From Deuterostichococcus epilithicus (taxonomy: Eukaryota; Chlorophyta; Trebouxiophyceae; Prasiolales; Stichococcaceae), in NCBI GenBank assembly GCA_033439295.1, contig JAVTLE010000007.1, positions 1,054,001 to 1,118,000 on the forward strand: a stretch of 64,000 bases of DNA, read 5' to 3'. Position numbers and translations under genes: made by a program. Positions 49,167 through 60,910 of the stretch are shown piece by piece; positions within the stretch are counted from its first letter, which is position 1, and every line of letters starts with the position of its first letter. The notes beneath the pieces are model-generated. The model searched no databases. It was not told where the DNA came from and saw only the letters and a list, made by a program, of their open reading frames with translations.

Positions 49167-52100
49167 ATGGGCACAGGTTTCGCGCTGAGAACCGGAGTCT
49201 TGCGCAGCGCACTGTTGAGCAACGTCGCGGCCATGTTGGGCGCGTGCGCGACCCATGCGGAGCACGCAGCTCACTGCTTTTACGACAGCCGAGGCGCTGC
49301 CAATTGCCTCAGGACGGCCCGCCGGCTGCACACGGTCCCCGGCTGGGGGGCAGACGCCTTGTTGCGGGCCCCTCTGGCAGCGGCGCAGCGCAATGCTCTG
49401 AGATGCTGCAGCATGGCAAGCGCCCCCAGCGACCGCGCGGACAGCAACGGCAGCGGACCAGCGGCGCCGGCGGCGACGCCGCACGCCAGCCCGGCGCCGA
49501 GGGCGGCAGCAGCGGCGGCGCACGCCAGCAGCCTGCGCACCGTGCCGGGCATCGGCCCGAAGAACGAGCAGCTGCTTGTGGCGCGCGGACATTCCTCGTT
49601 AGACGCCCTGCAGCAGCACTTCAGCACAGACGTGCGCGGCGACACGGCGGCCATGGCGCGGTACCTCCGGGTGAGCATGTTGGCTCAAACCATCGTAGAC
49701 TGCATGGAGGGGTGCAGCGACATAGCACCAGGTTGTACGCCTGCACCGACAGGCCTGTGCGGTGGTGCAGCAGCCTTGCTACAGCACTGCTGTTGCACAC
49801 TGTTCCATTTGACGGCACATGCAATCGTGACACCGGCACTGTGTTGTCAGCAGGATCAGAGGCACAGGCACGATTTCTGTACGCTGTGCTCGGCTTGCAC
49901 GTGAAACCTACATCGGAACTTCTCGAGCTGGTTCTTCTTCAACACACGACTCTGCAACTCTAGAGCATGAGCGGAAATGCCAACAGGTGACCGATACTTG
50001 GCCGCAGAAAGACGTGGGCATCCGCATGAAGCTCCACTGCGACATGATCTCGGCGCATCTGCTGGACCGGCAGCGGGAGGAGGAAGCAGAAGCTTCTGCG
50101 GCGGCGGCCGGCAGGAAGGATGCGCGCAAGCTGACGCTGTGTGTGGAGGGTAACATCAGCGCTGGGAAGAGCACCTTCCTGAAAATGCTGACCCCGCACC
50201 TTCAGCTGCACGAGGTCGTCGAGGTAGGCGTGGACTCGGCACCTGTTAGAACAAAGCCATTTGTCACAGTGTTGCACCCTCCCAGTGCCGCTTTCGGATC
50301 AGCACTTGCCGCGCAGTCGGCGTCTCCACTTGCGGTCAGGAACACCTGGCGCTTGAAGTGCTGACTGCAGTCGGGCGGCGGACAGCACCGCTCATGGCTG
50401 GACACGGGCATCTTGTCAACCCATGGGGGCATGCTGCAGCATGGGCGCATGTAGGGCTGAACTCCCGCTTCGACCCCCCATCAGATCGGAATTTATCTGG
50501 AAAATTGTCTTCCTCCTGCCACACAGATGGTGCCAGAGCCAGTGGATCAGTGGCAGAATGTGGGCGGCAAGGGCGGCAACATGCTGGAACAGTTTTATAG
50601 CGACCCGCAGCGCTACGCCTACACCTTCCAGAATTACGTGTTCATCACCCGCGTCATGCAGGCATGTCACTTAGTCCTGGGATATTAAACGAGTCGAGTT
50701 TGGACCCAGAAGAGCTGTCGGCCTTTTGCTTCCTTTGTCCATCTGGGAACGCAGCCGGCACACGACATAGTGCCTGCAAGTGCAACACTGTCTCGTTGCC
50801 TGCCAAGCCTTTTCGTCGCTCGCCATGCCGCAGGAGCAGGAGAGCCTACGGAATGGGCAGCAGACGCAGCGCCTGATTGAGCGCTCGGTGTTCTCCGACC
50901 GAATGGTCTTTGTGCGCGCGGTGCACAATGCCAAGTGGATGTCTGAGCTGGAACTGAACGTGTACGACTCCTGGTTCAACCCTATTGTCTCGGCACTGCC
51001 CACGGTGAGGCGTCTGCCTAATCTAGCACTTCGGTCCTCAGGCACTTCATAACAGTATCCACAATCCCTCGGAGGGCTGGCCTTCAGCCGATAATCGGCC
51101 GGCCACCTGCCGAGCAACAGCTGGCAACGCTCCGCACGGGCGCCACAAGATCTGCCCAGCCTGGTGTGGCACGCACACGGCATATTACGGTGTTTTCTAA
51201 CATCCATCAGGTCATCCCGGACGGCTTCATCTACCTGCGTGCGGCGCCCAAGACGTGCATGACGCGCATGGAGCGGCGCTCCCGCTCCGAGGAGACTGGG
51301 GTGCGCCTCTCCACTCGTGGCAGGATTCCCGTTCCCTGATGTGCCTTGCAGCGCCCCAGGCCTCGTGACTGCAGGAGGGTTCTGGCTTGCTCGCCTTTCC
51401 TCACAGCGCAGGGCTGGGTCGCAGGGCTGCCGCATGCCTGCTGGGTGACTGGGCCCCGACCGCTGTAGAAGCACCGAGGAAACGATGTTGAAAGCCCCTG
51501 CTGGCGCCCTGCCCAGGTGTCGCTGGACTACCTGGAGGAGCTGCACCAGATGCACGAGGAGTGGCTGCGCCGCCCCGACGCCGTGTACGGCAAGAAGCAG
51601 GTGCGTCTCCAGCGAGAATGGTGGGCCAGGTCGGTGTGCTGCGGTGCAGCCCCTGTGAAGGACGCAGCGCTCTGGTACGCGCATCGGCTGCTGCGCAGGC
51701 CGCCTGGCTGCTGAGGCGGGGGTGGCCTACTCCGGATCGGTTGCAGCAGAGTCAGCAGCCGCTTGAGTCCAGATTGATTTGGCGCACGAAACGGAGCTGT
51801 GGGCACTGGTCCGTGCTGAGCCTGTGCGCCTGCTCCTGTGGCTCAGGACTTGTTGCAGCAGATGCCGCGGCCGGCGGCGGGCGGCCGCGTGGAGGGCGCC
51901 GGCTTTGCGCGCTCCGAGCTGGCGCAGCTGCTCCAGGTGGACAGCCTCCAGATCCGGGACCTGTCCTGCCAGCTGCTGGACGACGGGCTGGACGTGTTCA
52001 AGGTGCCCGCCGGCCTCGAGGAGCAGGTGAGGCTGGCCAGGCGTCTTGCATGACGCTGTGTTGGTTTCGAGCAGTCTCCCGGGTGCCTGCAGCATGCCTG

Positions 52101-53205
52101 GCCTGCAGTGGCGGTGCCGGCAATCACGGCGGTCGCAGGCGACGGCGGCCGTTGCCGGGCAGCAGCTGCAGCCGCCGCAACCCTCGTGACCTCCGCGCCT
52201 TTGCGTCTACCGCCCGCCCTGCTCCCGCTGGTACACTCTCTGTCCTACACGTCTGCCCGACGATTTCGACATCAGGCCTCCTTCCTGGTGTCCCGCAGAT
52301 CTACTTCCTGGACCGCACCCACCAGCAGTTCATGCACCCTTCCGCCAACCGCATCCCGGTGCTGGTGCTGGACTACGACACCGACCTCGACCTGGAGCGG
52401 GACCCCGATGCCATGAAAGCCTATGCAGAGCAGGTAGGGTTCAGGGTTTCAGGCAGGGACGACAGGCAGAGATGCTGTCCCTTGAAAGACGCTGGGCTGC
52501 TGTGCTGTGTAGACCTGCAACGTGACGCTGAAGCGTTGAAAGCCATACAAGCCTTCGTTCCGACCAAGTGGGTCTCTGCTACTCGTTGCTGGCATCCTTA
52601 CTGTTGCCAAATTGGTTCCAGCGGCAGCTGGAACAAGCTTCTCCAGGAGTATTGGCGGTCTGGCCCGAAAGCTGCCGCTCTGCCGACTGCACACCGAAGC
52701 TGTCGGTTACAGATAGCGGGCGCCAAGGCAGCAATGGATAGCAACGGGTATCGAGTGCATTGTGCTGCCCGTCTGCAGGTGTCCAAGTACTTCACCTGGG
52801 TCAAGGACCTGCAGCACAACAAGTAAGCGCCACGAGTCGAGCGCCTGACTTGTTTTCCCTGCATGTATGTGCCGTTGGCTGCCAAGATGTTCCACCCGGT
52901 ACATGCATGCTGCTGGCAAACCCTGCCCTCGCCTGCACCGCACCTGCCAAATAGCAGCACGCCATTCGCTCTGGCACCGGCTGCACAGCCCTGCAAGCCT
53001 GAGAGCGTGTGCCAGCAGTGTCAGACGGCATCAAATTTCAGCTCCCATCCCTCGTGTCTGCAGGTCGACATGGCAGGCACGCTACATGGAGGAGGGCGGC
53101 GTGCAGCCGTCGACGCCGGGGGTGTACATGCCAGAGAGCGCTGCGGAGCTGAAGAGGACGGTGCATCGGGCCCAGCAGGGCGCGCAGCAGTTTGCGACGG
53201 CCTGA
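49167..53205 (+). CDS. Deoxynucleoside kinase with probable organelle presequence
   Basis: The ATG at 49,167 opens an Ala/Arg-rich presequence of about 90 residues, followed by a short helix-hairpin-helix-like module (TVPGIGPKNEQLLVARG). Exons: 49,167-49,670; 49,987-50,223; 50,527-50,661; 50,834-51,004; 51,211-51,300; 51,517-51,600; 51,847-52,026; 52,299-52,433; 52,779-52,822; 53,064-53,205. The core is a complete dNK-type kinase: P-loop EGNISAGKST, VPEPVDQWQNV (base-binding Glu/Trp), IERSVFSDRMVF (catalytic E-R-S), YDSWFN, IYLRAAPKTCMTRMERRSR (LID) and VLVLDYDTDLD. It phosphorylates deoxynucleosides for salvage of DNA precursors; targeting to plastid or mitochondrion is inferred from the presequence. 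An exon encoding DLLQQMPRPAAGGRVEGAG and about 40 further residues is inserted between the LID and the C-terminal part and is not in animal enzymes. Intron 3 uses a GC donor (50,662). Confidence 0.92.
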
Positions 53206-53952
53206 ATTTGCTGCTGCACCCAGAGCCAGGGACCCTGTCCGAGCAGGGATGACGACACATCTGACAATGTACATTACGAGTGCCGCCACTCGAGCGCGCT
53301 CCCTCAGAGTTCGCCTGCCACCTAACTTCGCGACGCTGCGCTTTCTGACGAGGCGATGGACCAAGGACCAACACAACAACATATATGTGACAAGCACTGG
53401 AGCATCTGGCTGTGGGTTATCGGGTCGTTCATCTACTCAGGGTGGAATAAGAAGCATGACAGCGACAAGCAATGTGGCAATAAAACACATTTCAACAACC
53501 TATGCTTTCCTTTCATTGCTTCAACCTTGACGACTGTGGTGGAGGAAAGAGGGCATATGTTGCGGCGCACGGTTCGCGCCGCATGCAGCTTGCTTCCGAT
53601 TCCCCGCTCTTTGGATAGGTAGCAAGCACCTTGCTGCTGCCGAGTGCAGGATGATGTGTCACTCCGCAGGCAAGATGTCAAGCGACGGCGGACAAAAAAA
53701 TAGGTACCCCACTCTCCGCCATATGCCGGCAGCGGGGTCCTGGGAGCACGTGGGGCAGCAGGCGCCTGGGCTTGTGTCTTCGCGTCAATACCGCTGAGCC
53801 CAGCTGCGGCTGCAGCAGACGCAGAGCGTGGTGGTGTGCATCTCAGCCTGCCCAGCCTGGCGAGGCCCTCGCCACGCCGGCGCGCGGCAGACCTGCAAGC
53901 GGCCGCCGGCAGGGACCCGACAGCCACGGCGGGCGCCGCGCTTGGCGCCGCC
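53206..53952. other. Convergent 3' intergenic region
   Basis: 3' UTRs of the deoxynucleoside kinase and the S1-domain gene meet here. Open frames exist on the minus strand beyond the S1 stop but have no domain. No repeat or RNA was recognised. Confidence 0.45.
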
Positions 53953-56900
53953 TCAGAAGTGGCCGCTGTCGGTGATGCCGGGGTCGCGTCGCGAGTCATA
54001 GTCCAGAGCCTCCTCCTCCTCCTGCGCCTGGAGGTCCAGGAAGACCTTGACCTGCTCTTCCGCGCCCGCATACACCTTCTCCTGCGCAGCACGAAGGGGC
54101 TCCACTGCGTCAGCAGAGCATCAGCACGCAAGAAAGACCGACTGAAGTAGTCGTCTGCACGATGTTGTTCAACGTCATCGCATCGGAGCTGGGCCTGGCG
54201 CTCGCACCAACCGGCCAGTGCCTTCCCGTGCTCCCTGGAGCTCCCGCAAAATGAACTGATTGCGAACTTTCCAGCACGAAGCTGCAACTGCGCACCGGGT
54301 CGGTGAGCATGTCGCCGGCGGTGGCCTCCAGCTCGGAGGTGGACAGGCTGAGGCGGCTCCAGTCGTCCTCCAGCGTCAGCACCACCGCCCGCACCCGGTC
54401 GCCCACCGCAAAGACGTCCTGCGGCAGGGAATTAGTACTCATCGTCAGAGTTGGACGCCGCGCCACATTGCGCCACATCCCGTTTGGGCCATGTCCACCT
54501 CGGCCGTGGTCGCACCTCTCAGGTGCGACAGCACAGGCGAGCGGCACGAACACTCTACCGATGTGAAATTACAGGGGGTTCGGGTAGCCGACGCGCTGAC
54601 GGGAGATGTCGGAGGTGTGCAGCACTGCCGGAATTTCAGGTGAATTCCAACTGTAGCGGGGGCGCACGTCAGGGTAGCCGACGTGCTGGCGAGAGATGTT
54701 GGAGACGTGCAGCAGGCCGCTGATCTTGGTGTCGTCGATGCCCACGAACACGCCAAAGTCCTCCATGCGGCGCACAGTGCCCCACAGCAGCGCGTTCTTC
54801 CTGCGGGAAGCGGACACGGCGCACGCTCCCAAAACGTTTTGGTGTTCAGGGTATTGATGAGGGCGTGTCACACACCGAGACGTGTTGGCTGCCCCCCGTT
54901 CACCCTCGAGGTTGCTCGTGCTTCGCGAGGTGGTTCAGGCGGTCGTGCTTCGCCAGCGCGCACCGCCACGCCGGCAAATGAGCCTCTGCGGGGAGTGCCT
55001 GCCCTCCACAGGAGCCGACCCCGTCTGCTCCAGGCTCCGCGGCATTGCAAAGCAAGGCGGGTGACTCGCAAGCCGCTGCAGCCCAGCACAGGCATGTGTC
55101 CAGGATCGGCCCGCAAGACTGAGGAAGCATCTCGGCCGGGTGCTGCCAGGCTGCTGGCAAGGTGCAGAGGGGGACGCGCACTTGATGCGTGCCATGGACA
55201 GGTGCTCCGCCGCGAGCGCCTCGGAGCACACGAAGCGGCGGTGGAAGACATCCACCTCCGTGATGGCCACTACCGTGGCCTCCCCGCTGCAGTACTTCTC
55301 CTTCAGCTCCTGCAGCCCAAGCGGTATATTGTTACCCCTTGCTGCAGCCGCCCTCACATGGGTGGGCGTCGGCAGGCTCTGACAGCGGGGTCGTCGTGTG
55401 CTGGTGACGCGGCGCAGGCGAAGCCGGCACCGCAGCTTACCACGCAGGCACCGCAGGCTTACGCGATGCAGGTTGGATCGACCATCCTGAGAAGGGTGCA
55501 ATCGCTCCGCAGGAGGCGGGCGACTCGAGGAAGCTCTGTGCGAAGACGTGCGGGCGCAGCTGTGTGCAGCGCGGCCGGCCAGAAGAACGCGCAGCACCGA
55601 GGCTTCGCAGCGCGCACCTCGGTGGTGAGGAACGCCTTGGGCTCGGACTTGAGGAGGTGGGACAGCGGCATGAAGAGCCGCAGGCCCAGGAAACGCGTCA
55701 TGAGGCCCCCCTCGTTGACCTCCTGGAAGCGCACCCGCACCACCTCCTTGTCCACCTGGCTCGCCCGCAGCGCCTGCGCCGTTGTCAGTTCAGAAACTCT
55801 CGACAAAACTCGCCGAGGTGATGGGCACACCAGTCACAAAGACACCGAGCGTCAGAGTCGTCCAGCTGACTCGCCCGCGGCGCCTGCGCGGCAGTGGGCG
55901 GCGGGTTTCGATGTGTGGCTTGACCTGGCCCTCAGCCGAGAATAAGAGAGGTCCGACCGTCAGACTTGCCCACCTAGCTGGCCCGTAGCTCCTGCATGCG
56001 TGTGCGCCCAGCATGAAGGCGAGGGCCTCGATGCAGGGCAGTTGGGGGGCGCGAATGCGCTCCATTGCGCCACAGGGCTGTGCTGGCACTGCAGGCAGAA
56101 CGATGGTGCCCCCCAGCGCGCGGCCGCCATGCATTGATGTACAAGTGAGCAGCGGCTCTATGGTGCCGTGTGTAGGTTGCTCGAAACCTCCACAAGCGTG
56201 GAGTGTGGCTGCTCCTCCGAGAAGCAGCCTGCGAGGCCGGCCCACCTGCTCGGCGCGCGTCCACATCATGTCCAGGTCTACAAGGCGTGCGGACAGCAGC
56301 GGCCCCCGCCCATTGTACGCGATGTCATCCGGCACCTTGAGCACCTGCGCGCGCGCGGAAAGGCGCGACGAGCGTGAACGGCCGTCAGCATGGAAACTGC
56401 TGTGGATGTCGCCCCAGCCGGGACGGCTGTGGTGAAAGCGCCGCCAACAGGACCTTGGCTGGGCCCCGCTGGGTCAGAACATAACCCTGGGATGGCAGTG
56501 ATCGCCCCAACAGCTGAGCTCCTGATGCCAGAGGCTGCGCTGCGCGACGCATGCGCAGCTCCCGTGCGGCAGCGCATCAGGGGCGCACCGGCGGACCGGC
56601 TCCCAACCTCCCCCGCCCCTTTGGCAAGACGCATGCGCAGCTGTGCGCGCCCCGTCCCAGATCGCCACCCTCAGGCCATTGGCACCTACACTGTCGGGTC
56701 CCACCTGGAACTCGCGGACAAAGCCGGCCGGCAGCACCGGCTCGGTCCAGTCGCCGGTCGCGGCGTTGAGCGGCGGCGCGTCGGACAGATCGTCCTCGTC
56801 CCGCAGCTGGAACGGCCCCTCCTTGCCCGGCATGTACCTGCACCAGCAGCGGGGATCCCGTGTGGGTTTTGGGTGAGCAAGACAGCAGCGTAGCTGCCCC

Positions 56901-58065
56901 TCGAGCTGCCCGACCTGCTCGCCCGGCATGTGCTAGTGGGAATGGCGCTGCGGTCCCTAACAGCCGCACAGGTGTGGCGCCCCAGCAGGCAGGCCCTTCC
57001 GCTGCACCAGGGCGAGGCGGCGGCGCCGGCCTCTGGCGCCGCTGCCTCAGATGTCTTGCCATGGCACGGACGTCCACGAGGGGGAAGGGTGTGATGTAGG
57101 TGCAAACAGGGTTTCTTCCTAGGGAAGCATGAGTCCCAGGGAGCTGCGCAGGGCGCGCACCCAAGGATGCGCGGGTCCCGCACGGTGGCGAGGCGCGCGC
57201 CCCGCGAGTTTGCCCACGTCACGCGGCAGGGCACCACGTCGCCGCGCTCAAACCACAGCTCCTCTGGCGGGATGGGCGTGCCCAGCTCCTCTGGCGGCGG
57301 CGCTCCACCACTGCCGCCCCNGCCGCCGGAGCCGCGTCCGCCGGCGCCGCGGCCGCCGGTGACGCGGCCTCCGGCGCCGCGGCCCTGCCATTGTCTCCGC
57401 TGCTGCGGCTGCTGCGGCTGCTGCGGCGGCGCGGCCCGCTGCGGGGCGGCGCCGTCGCCCCGTCCGCCTGCGCATCCGCCTGTAGCACGGCGACCTGCTC
57501 CGCGGCGTCGGCTGCCGTGGCCTCCGGATCCACGGTGAGCGACGAGGGCTCAGCGGCCGGGGCAGGCTCGTTTGCCGTCGCGCCGGCGACACCGGCATCG
57601 CTGCCATCCTGGCCAATAGCCGCGTCGGGCTCCGCAACGGCTGACGGGGCTGCTGCAGCCGCTCCACTGCCTGTGGAAAGCAGGCGCATCGTATCGGCGC
57701 TGCTGCACAGCCTATGAGCATCGCTGCCACTGCACGCGTATTCACATGCGCGGACACCAAGGTCATGTCTTGCGACATTATTCCGATCCGTACATGAAAC
57801 CAAACAGCACCACACGTTCGAGCCTGACAGCACCTGACAGTCTGCTGTGCGCGAAGCGCTGCTGCGGGACAGCAGACACCGAGGTGCCGACCATGCTCTG
57901 TCGGAGCTGGGTCGGTCGCTCTGCGCGGCAAGCAGCGGCTGCTGGCCTGTGAACCTCGATTTCTCGCATGCTCGACACCGTCAGTGAAGGCCGTGCTGGG
58001 CTGCAGCCATGCTTCCGCATGGTTTGCGTTCCGACATTGCTCAGCAATGCCCCGTGACAGGACAT
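53953..58065 (-). CDS. S1-domain RNA-binding protein, probably plastid
   Basis: The ATG at 58,065 begins a Ser/Arg/Ala-rich exon resembling a chloroplast transit peptide. It ends at 57,834 and joins in phase to the acceptor at 57,670. An acidic/Ala/Pro-rich region follows, then PEELWFERGDVVPCRVTWA and VRDPRILG (about 57,270-57,170), MPGKEGPFQLRDEDDLSDAP (about 56,830), VLKVPDDIAYNGRGPLLSAR (about 56,340), a first S1 domain (VVRVRFQEVNEGGLMTRFLG, about 55,730), a spacer exon (about 55,310-55,190), a canonical S1 domain (VRRMEDFGVFVGI then GLLHVSNISRQHVG, about 54,790-54,670) completed by DVFAVGDRVRAVVL and LSLSTSELE (about 54,420-54,310), and an acidic tail ending SRRDPGITDSGHF. The stop is at 53,953. 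S1 domains bind RNA; plastid proteins of this kind act in translation or mRNA stability. Which plant S1 family it belongs to is unsettled. The frame changes next to the N at 57,321; a hidden indel is likely. Confidence 0.8.
54582..54715 (-). repeat. Partial in-frame duplication of an S1-domain exon
   Basis: The 44-nt segments 54,582-54,625 and 54,672-54,715 are about 85% identical and offset by exactly 90 nt. The upstream copy (on the minus strand) encodes LLHVSNISRQHVGYPD; the downstream one encodes VLHTSDISRQRVGYPN in the same open frame. The normal splice donor (gtgcgc) lies after the first copy, so the second would usually be intronic. Confidence 0.82.
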
Positions 58066-58483
58066 GCTGGAAGCCGGCTTGTGGCGTGTTCCTAGGCAAG
58101 TGACTGGGATTTCAACTTTTGAAGATGTCAATGAAGGTGGAATCCTCGCAACATTTTGCTCTGTCAGCTAGCGCGCGGCGGCCTGGATATGATACGGCAA
58201 CTGCTTCCGTAATCCGTAGGATCATTGCTGCTTCCAGATTCCTGTTCGGCATGGCCAATTATTGCCCAGGTGAGCCAACGAACCAGTAAATCTGCTCCAA
58301 CCCTCAGGCCAGCACTTTCAACACCATTTCGGCGTGGAATCAGGACCTCGATCATCAGAATAGAACGGTGGCGCTGTCCGGCGTTTGAGCGTGCCGCCAG
58401 TGGAGATTGCGGCGCCGGCCAGAACGCTGAACGTGCGACTACGCCCTTCGATCAGCAAGCACACAACTGAACAGAAACGAATG
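58066..58483. other. Short intergenic region
   Basis: It separates the S1-gene start from the stop of the downstream-transcribed membrane-protein gene, both on the minus strand. It holds the S1 promoter and the 3' UTR of that gene. No motif was recognised. Confidence 0.45.
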
Positions 58484-60910
58484 CTACAAAGACTTCAACC
58501 ATCGGACGAGCATGCCAGCGACATCTGCCGCCACATCCTCCAGGCTGCCTTTTAGGTAGTGCGGGCTGCCCCACCCGAACGTGTGCATGACGGCGTTGCA
58601 GACGGCGCATGCCACGATGAAGGCCACCGATCGCTGCCAGATCTTCGAAGCTGGCGCCCAGCGTTCCTGTAACGGTCAGACAAGTCGTGTCGGCCTGCCA
58701 ACATCGGCGTCATGATGCGCAGCTGCTTAATCAAAGTCAAAAGCAGGCATCAGCAGCGACTAAAGGAGTTCTTCGAGATACGCCGCGGACGCAATTCCAG
58801 GATGGATCTTGGAGGACTTTACGGGCTGCATTGCAGTCATGAATCATTGATGAACCCACCTTGGTGCTTTCTGCCAGAGACATTCCGCCGCACAGCGCGT
58901 CATACGCTGTGGCAGTGGACAACAGCCCAAAGAGGTGTTCGTTCCATCCTCCCCATATCTGCCACACCAGTCGGACGTAGCGGTGAGTTCGTTGAGTGCA
59001 GAATGAAGCAATCGCGAACCAGCTCTCCCTAGACAGAAGGCTCAAGGACACACCATCCAGTACAGCCTGCGTAGGTGTGCCAACAGCATCAAACTCGCAG
59101 GCAGAATGGCAGGACCTCGAGCTTGCACTTACCGGATTGAACACGAAGGCCAGGTACCACGTGGGAGCGCAGAGGAGCGTGCCTATCAAGATGTTGGTGG
59201 CCAGGGTCTGGCCCAAACAATTTTTGTCCTGGCGGTCCCAAACTGCAGCAGGGCGGCAAATGGCAGCACTGACATCAGCATTGCATCATGCTTGTCGAGC
59301 ATGTCTTGTGCTGTTTGTGGTCTGCACCACTTGTGTTGCCAGGGTGACGTGCAGTATCATGTAGTGTTATGGTACAAGGCAGCATGTTGAGTGTCCACTT
59401 ATTCACCTTCGTCCATCAGACCAGATCGGCCGCCGTTCGTGAGGAAGAAGAAGGAGCCTGCCGCCAGCACGAACCTGCCGTGTCAACAGAGAAATGACGC
59501 TGATGAGAACTCAGCGTGTGGCGCATCAATGGCTTAATTCTTGTGGGCTCCGCAGCATCCGTCTGCAGCATTATTCGTGCAAGACGCGGAAATGCGGTCA
59601 CCACGGAGCCAGGGAGCTCTCGCTCAAAAAGATGGTTCGAACAAATCTTGGTCGCAGCCGGAACACCAGCAAAGTGTTCAGGGCGAAGACTGCAACGGTA
59701 AAGCCAATGAGCCGCCCCACGAACACGCTGGTGCCAAAGCACCTCGACCTCGCCGCTTTCTGCCGACAAGGGACACACAACATCAGACTGTCCTCAGCAG
59801 GCCCGAGAGTCCATGCAGTGCAGACAGCAGGCTCGAGTAAAAAAGCGCGCATTTGCAACGCAATAAGAGCAGCAGGCGGAACAGGCCGCAGACGATCATA
59901 ACACGACAAGCGCCTCCGTCATGTTCACCTCGAGGGCAACGATGGCAGCGGCTGCGCTGCGCCATGCATCAGCCGACCCGAGGTACTTTGCAAACAACGT
60001 GGTCACTGCTGTGCACCTCGGAGTCACAGCCTTGGTGATTGCCGCCGCAGTCTCTGAGGAGTCGAACGGCGAGAGTGCAAAAGCCGCAGCAAGGCCTGCA
60101 GGCATGAGACAATCTTCATCAGGTTGACGAGGTGGCTTATACCCCCTTCGAAACTCTGTGCTCACAACTAAAGTTCATCTGCTCTCGCCCAGCCCTCCTG
60201 ATGAGCAGCGCACCAAAGATACAAAAGACCAGCACCCGGGACACGCCAGCGAACACAGACTCCTCCGTCTCATGGCCCATAACCGCACTGCACTCTACAT
60301 TTAGGCAGCATAAGTCTTGCAACACTTGGTCCCTCTTCACATGCAGCAAACGCCCAGCGGGATCGTCAACGGCTGATCAATCCGCAGTCAGTGCAGGTGT
60401 ACATACATGCTACTTTTTGGATGAGCACCGACATGCATTGCGCTGGTGCTGGTGCGAAGGGTCCAGACTACTAGTAGTACCTGTCTGCCGCCGTCCTCCC
60501 GACAACTCCTGGTTGAGCTTTTTGGAGCGGTAAGGCGTCCAGGCCATTGGCACCTGCGGAGTTTTCCGGGGCCGCCGTGGCTGCAAGCAGCCACCAGGAT
60601 GCTGGGTGTGCTCTGCAGGAGAATCACACATGCCTACCTTGCTCACAGGGCTTCTTCGAGGAAGCTTGGGGTGTGTCACTTTGAACTGCCCGCTGCTGCC
60701 CAATTGCCGGAATGGCACCAGGGGCAGGCACCGCCGCAGCGGCGCGTCGACCTCGGAGATCAGCTTGCCTGTAAGTCACACCCGATATCGTGGATGTTTG
60801 AAACCTTACGATCGACTATTTCATCAGCATTTATGACCTCAAGCGCGTGATCTCTCACCTGCTCGGGGAACGACACATCCCTTGTAGTCGGCGATTAACG
60901 AAGTCGCCAT
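58484..60910 (-). CDS. Multi-pass membrane protein A of a tandem pair, family not recognised
   Basis: The ATG at 60,910 gives MATSLIADYKGCVVPRAG and splices in phase at a GTGAGA donor to the exon starting GKLISEVDAPLRRCLP (60,771). Later exons carry hydrophobic segments: SRVLVFCIFGALLI (about 60,230), AWRSAAAAIVALEV (about 59,950), RLIGFTVAVFALNTLL (about 59,700), FVLAAGSFFFLTN (about 59,460), ILIGTLLCAPTWYLAFVFNP (59,210-59,140), IWGGWNEHLFGLLSTATAYD (about 58,950) and a last exon from 58,666 with SVAFIVACAVCNAVMHTFGW, with the stop at 58,484. About six or seven spans and 400 residues are expected. Most of its exons have a counterpart with the same boundaries in the neighbouring gene at 61,381, so the two are paralogues. 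I know no family with this pattern; a transporter or channel is possible but unsupported. Some middle junctions are not fixed. Confidence 0.62.

Noticed and set aside
51561-52826. 421-codon plus-strand frame over the deoxynucleoside kinase
   Set aside because: Most of it is a shifted frame across kinase exons and introns; only its final part coincides with the true last exons.
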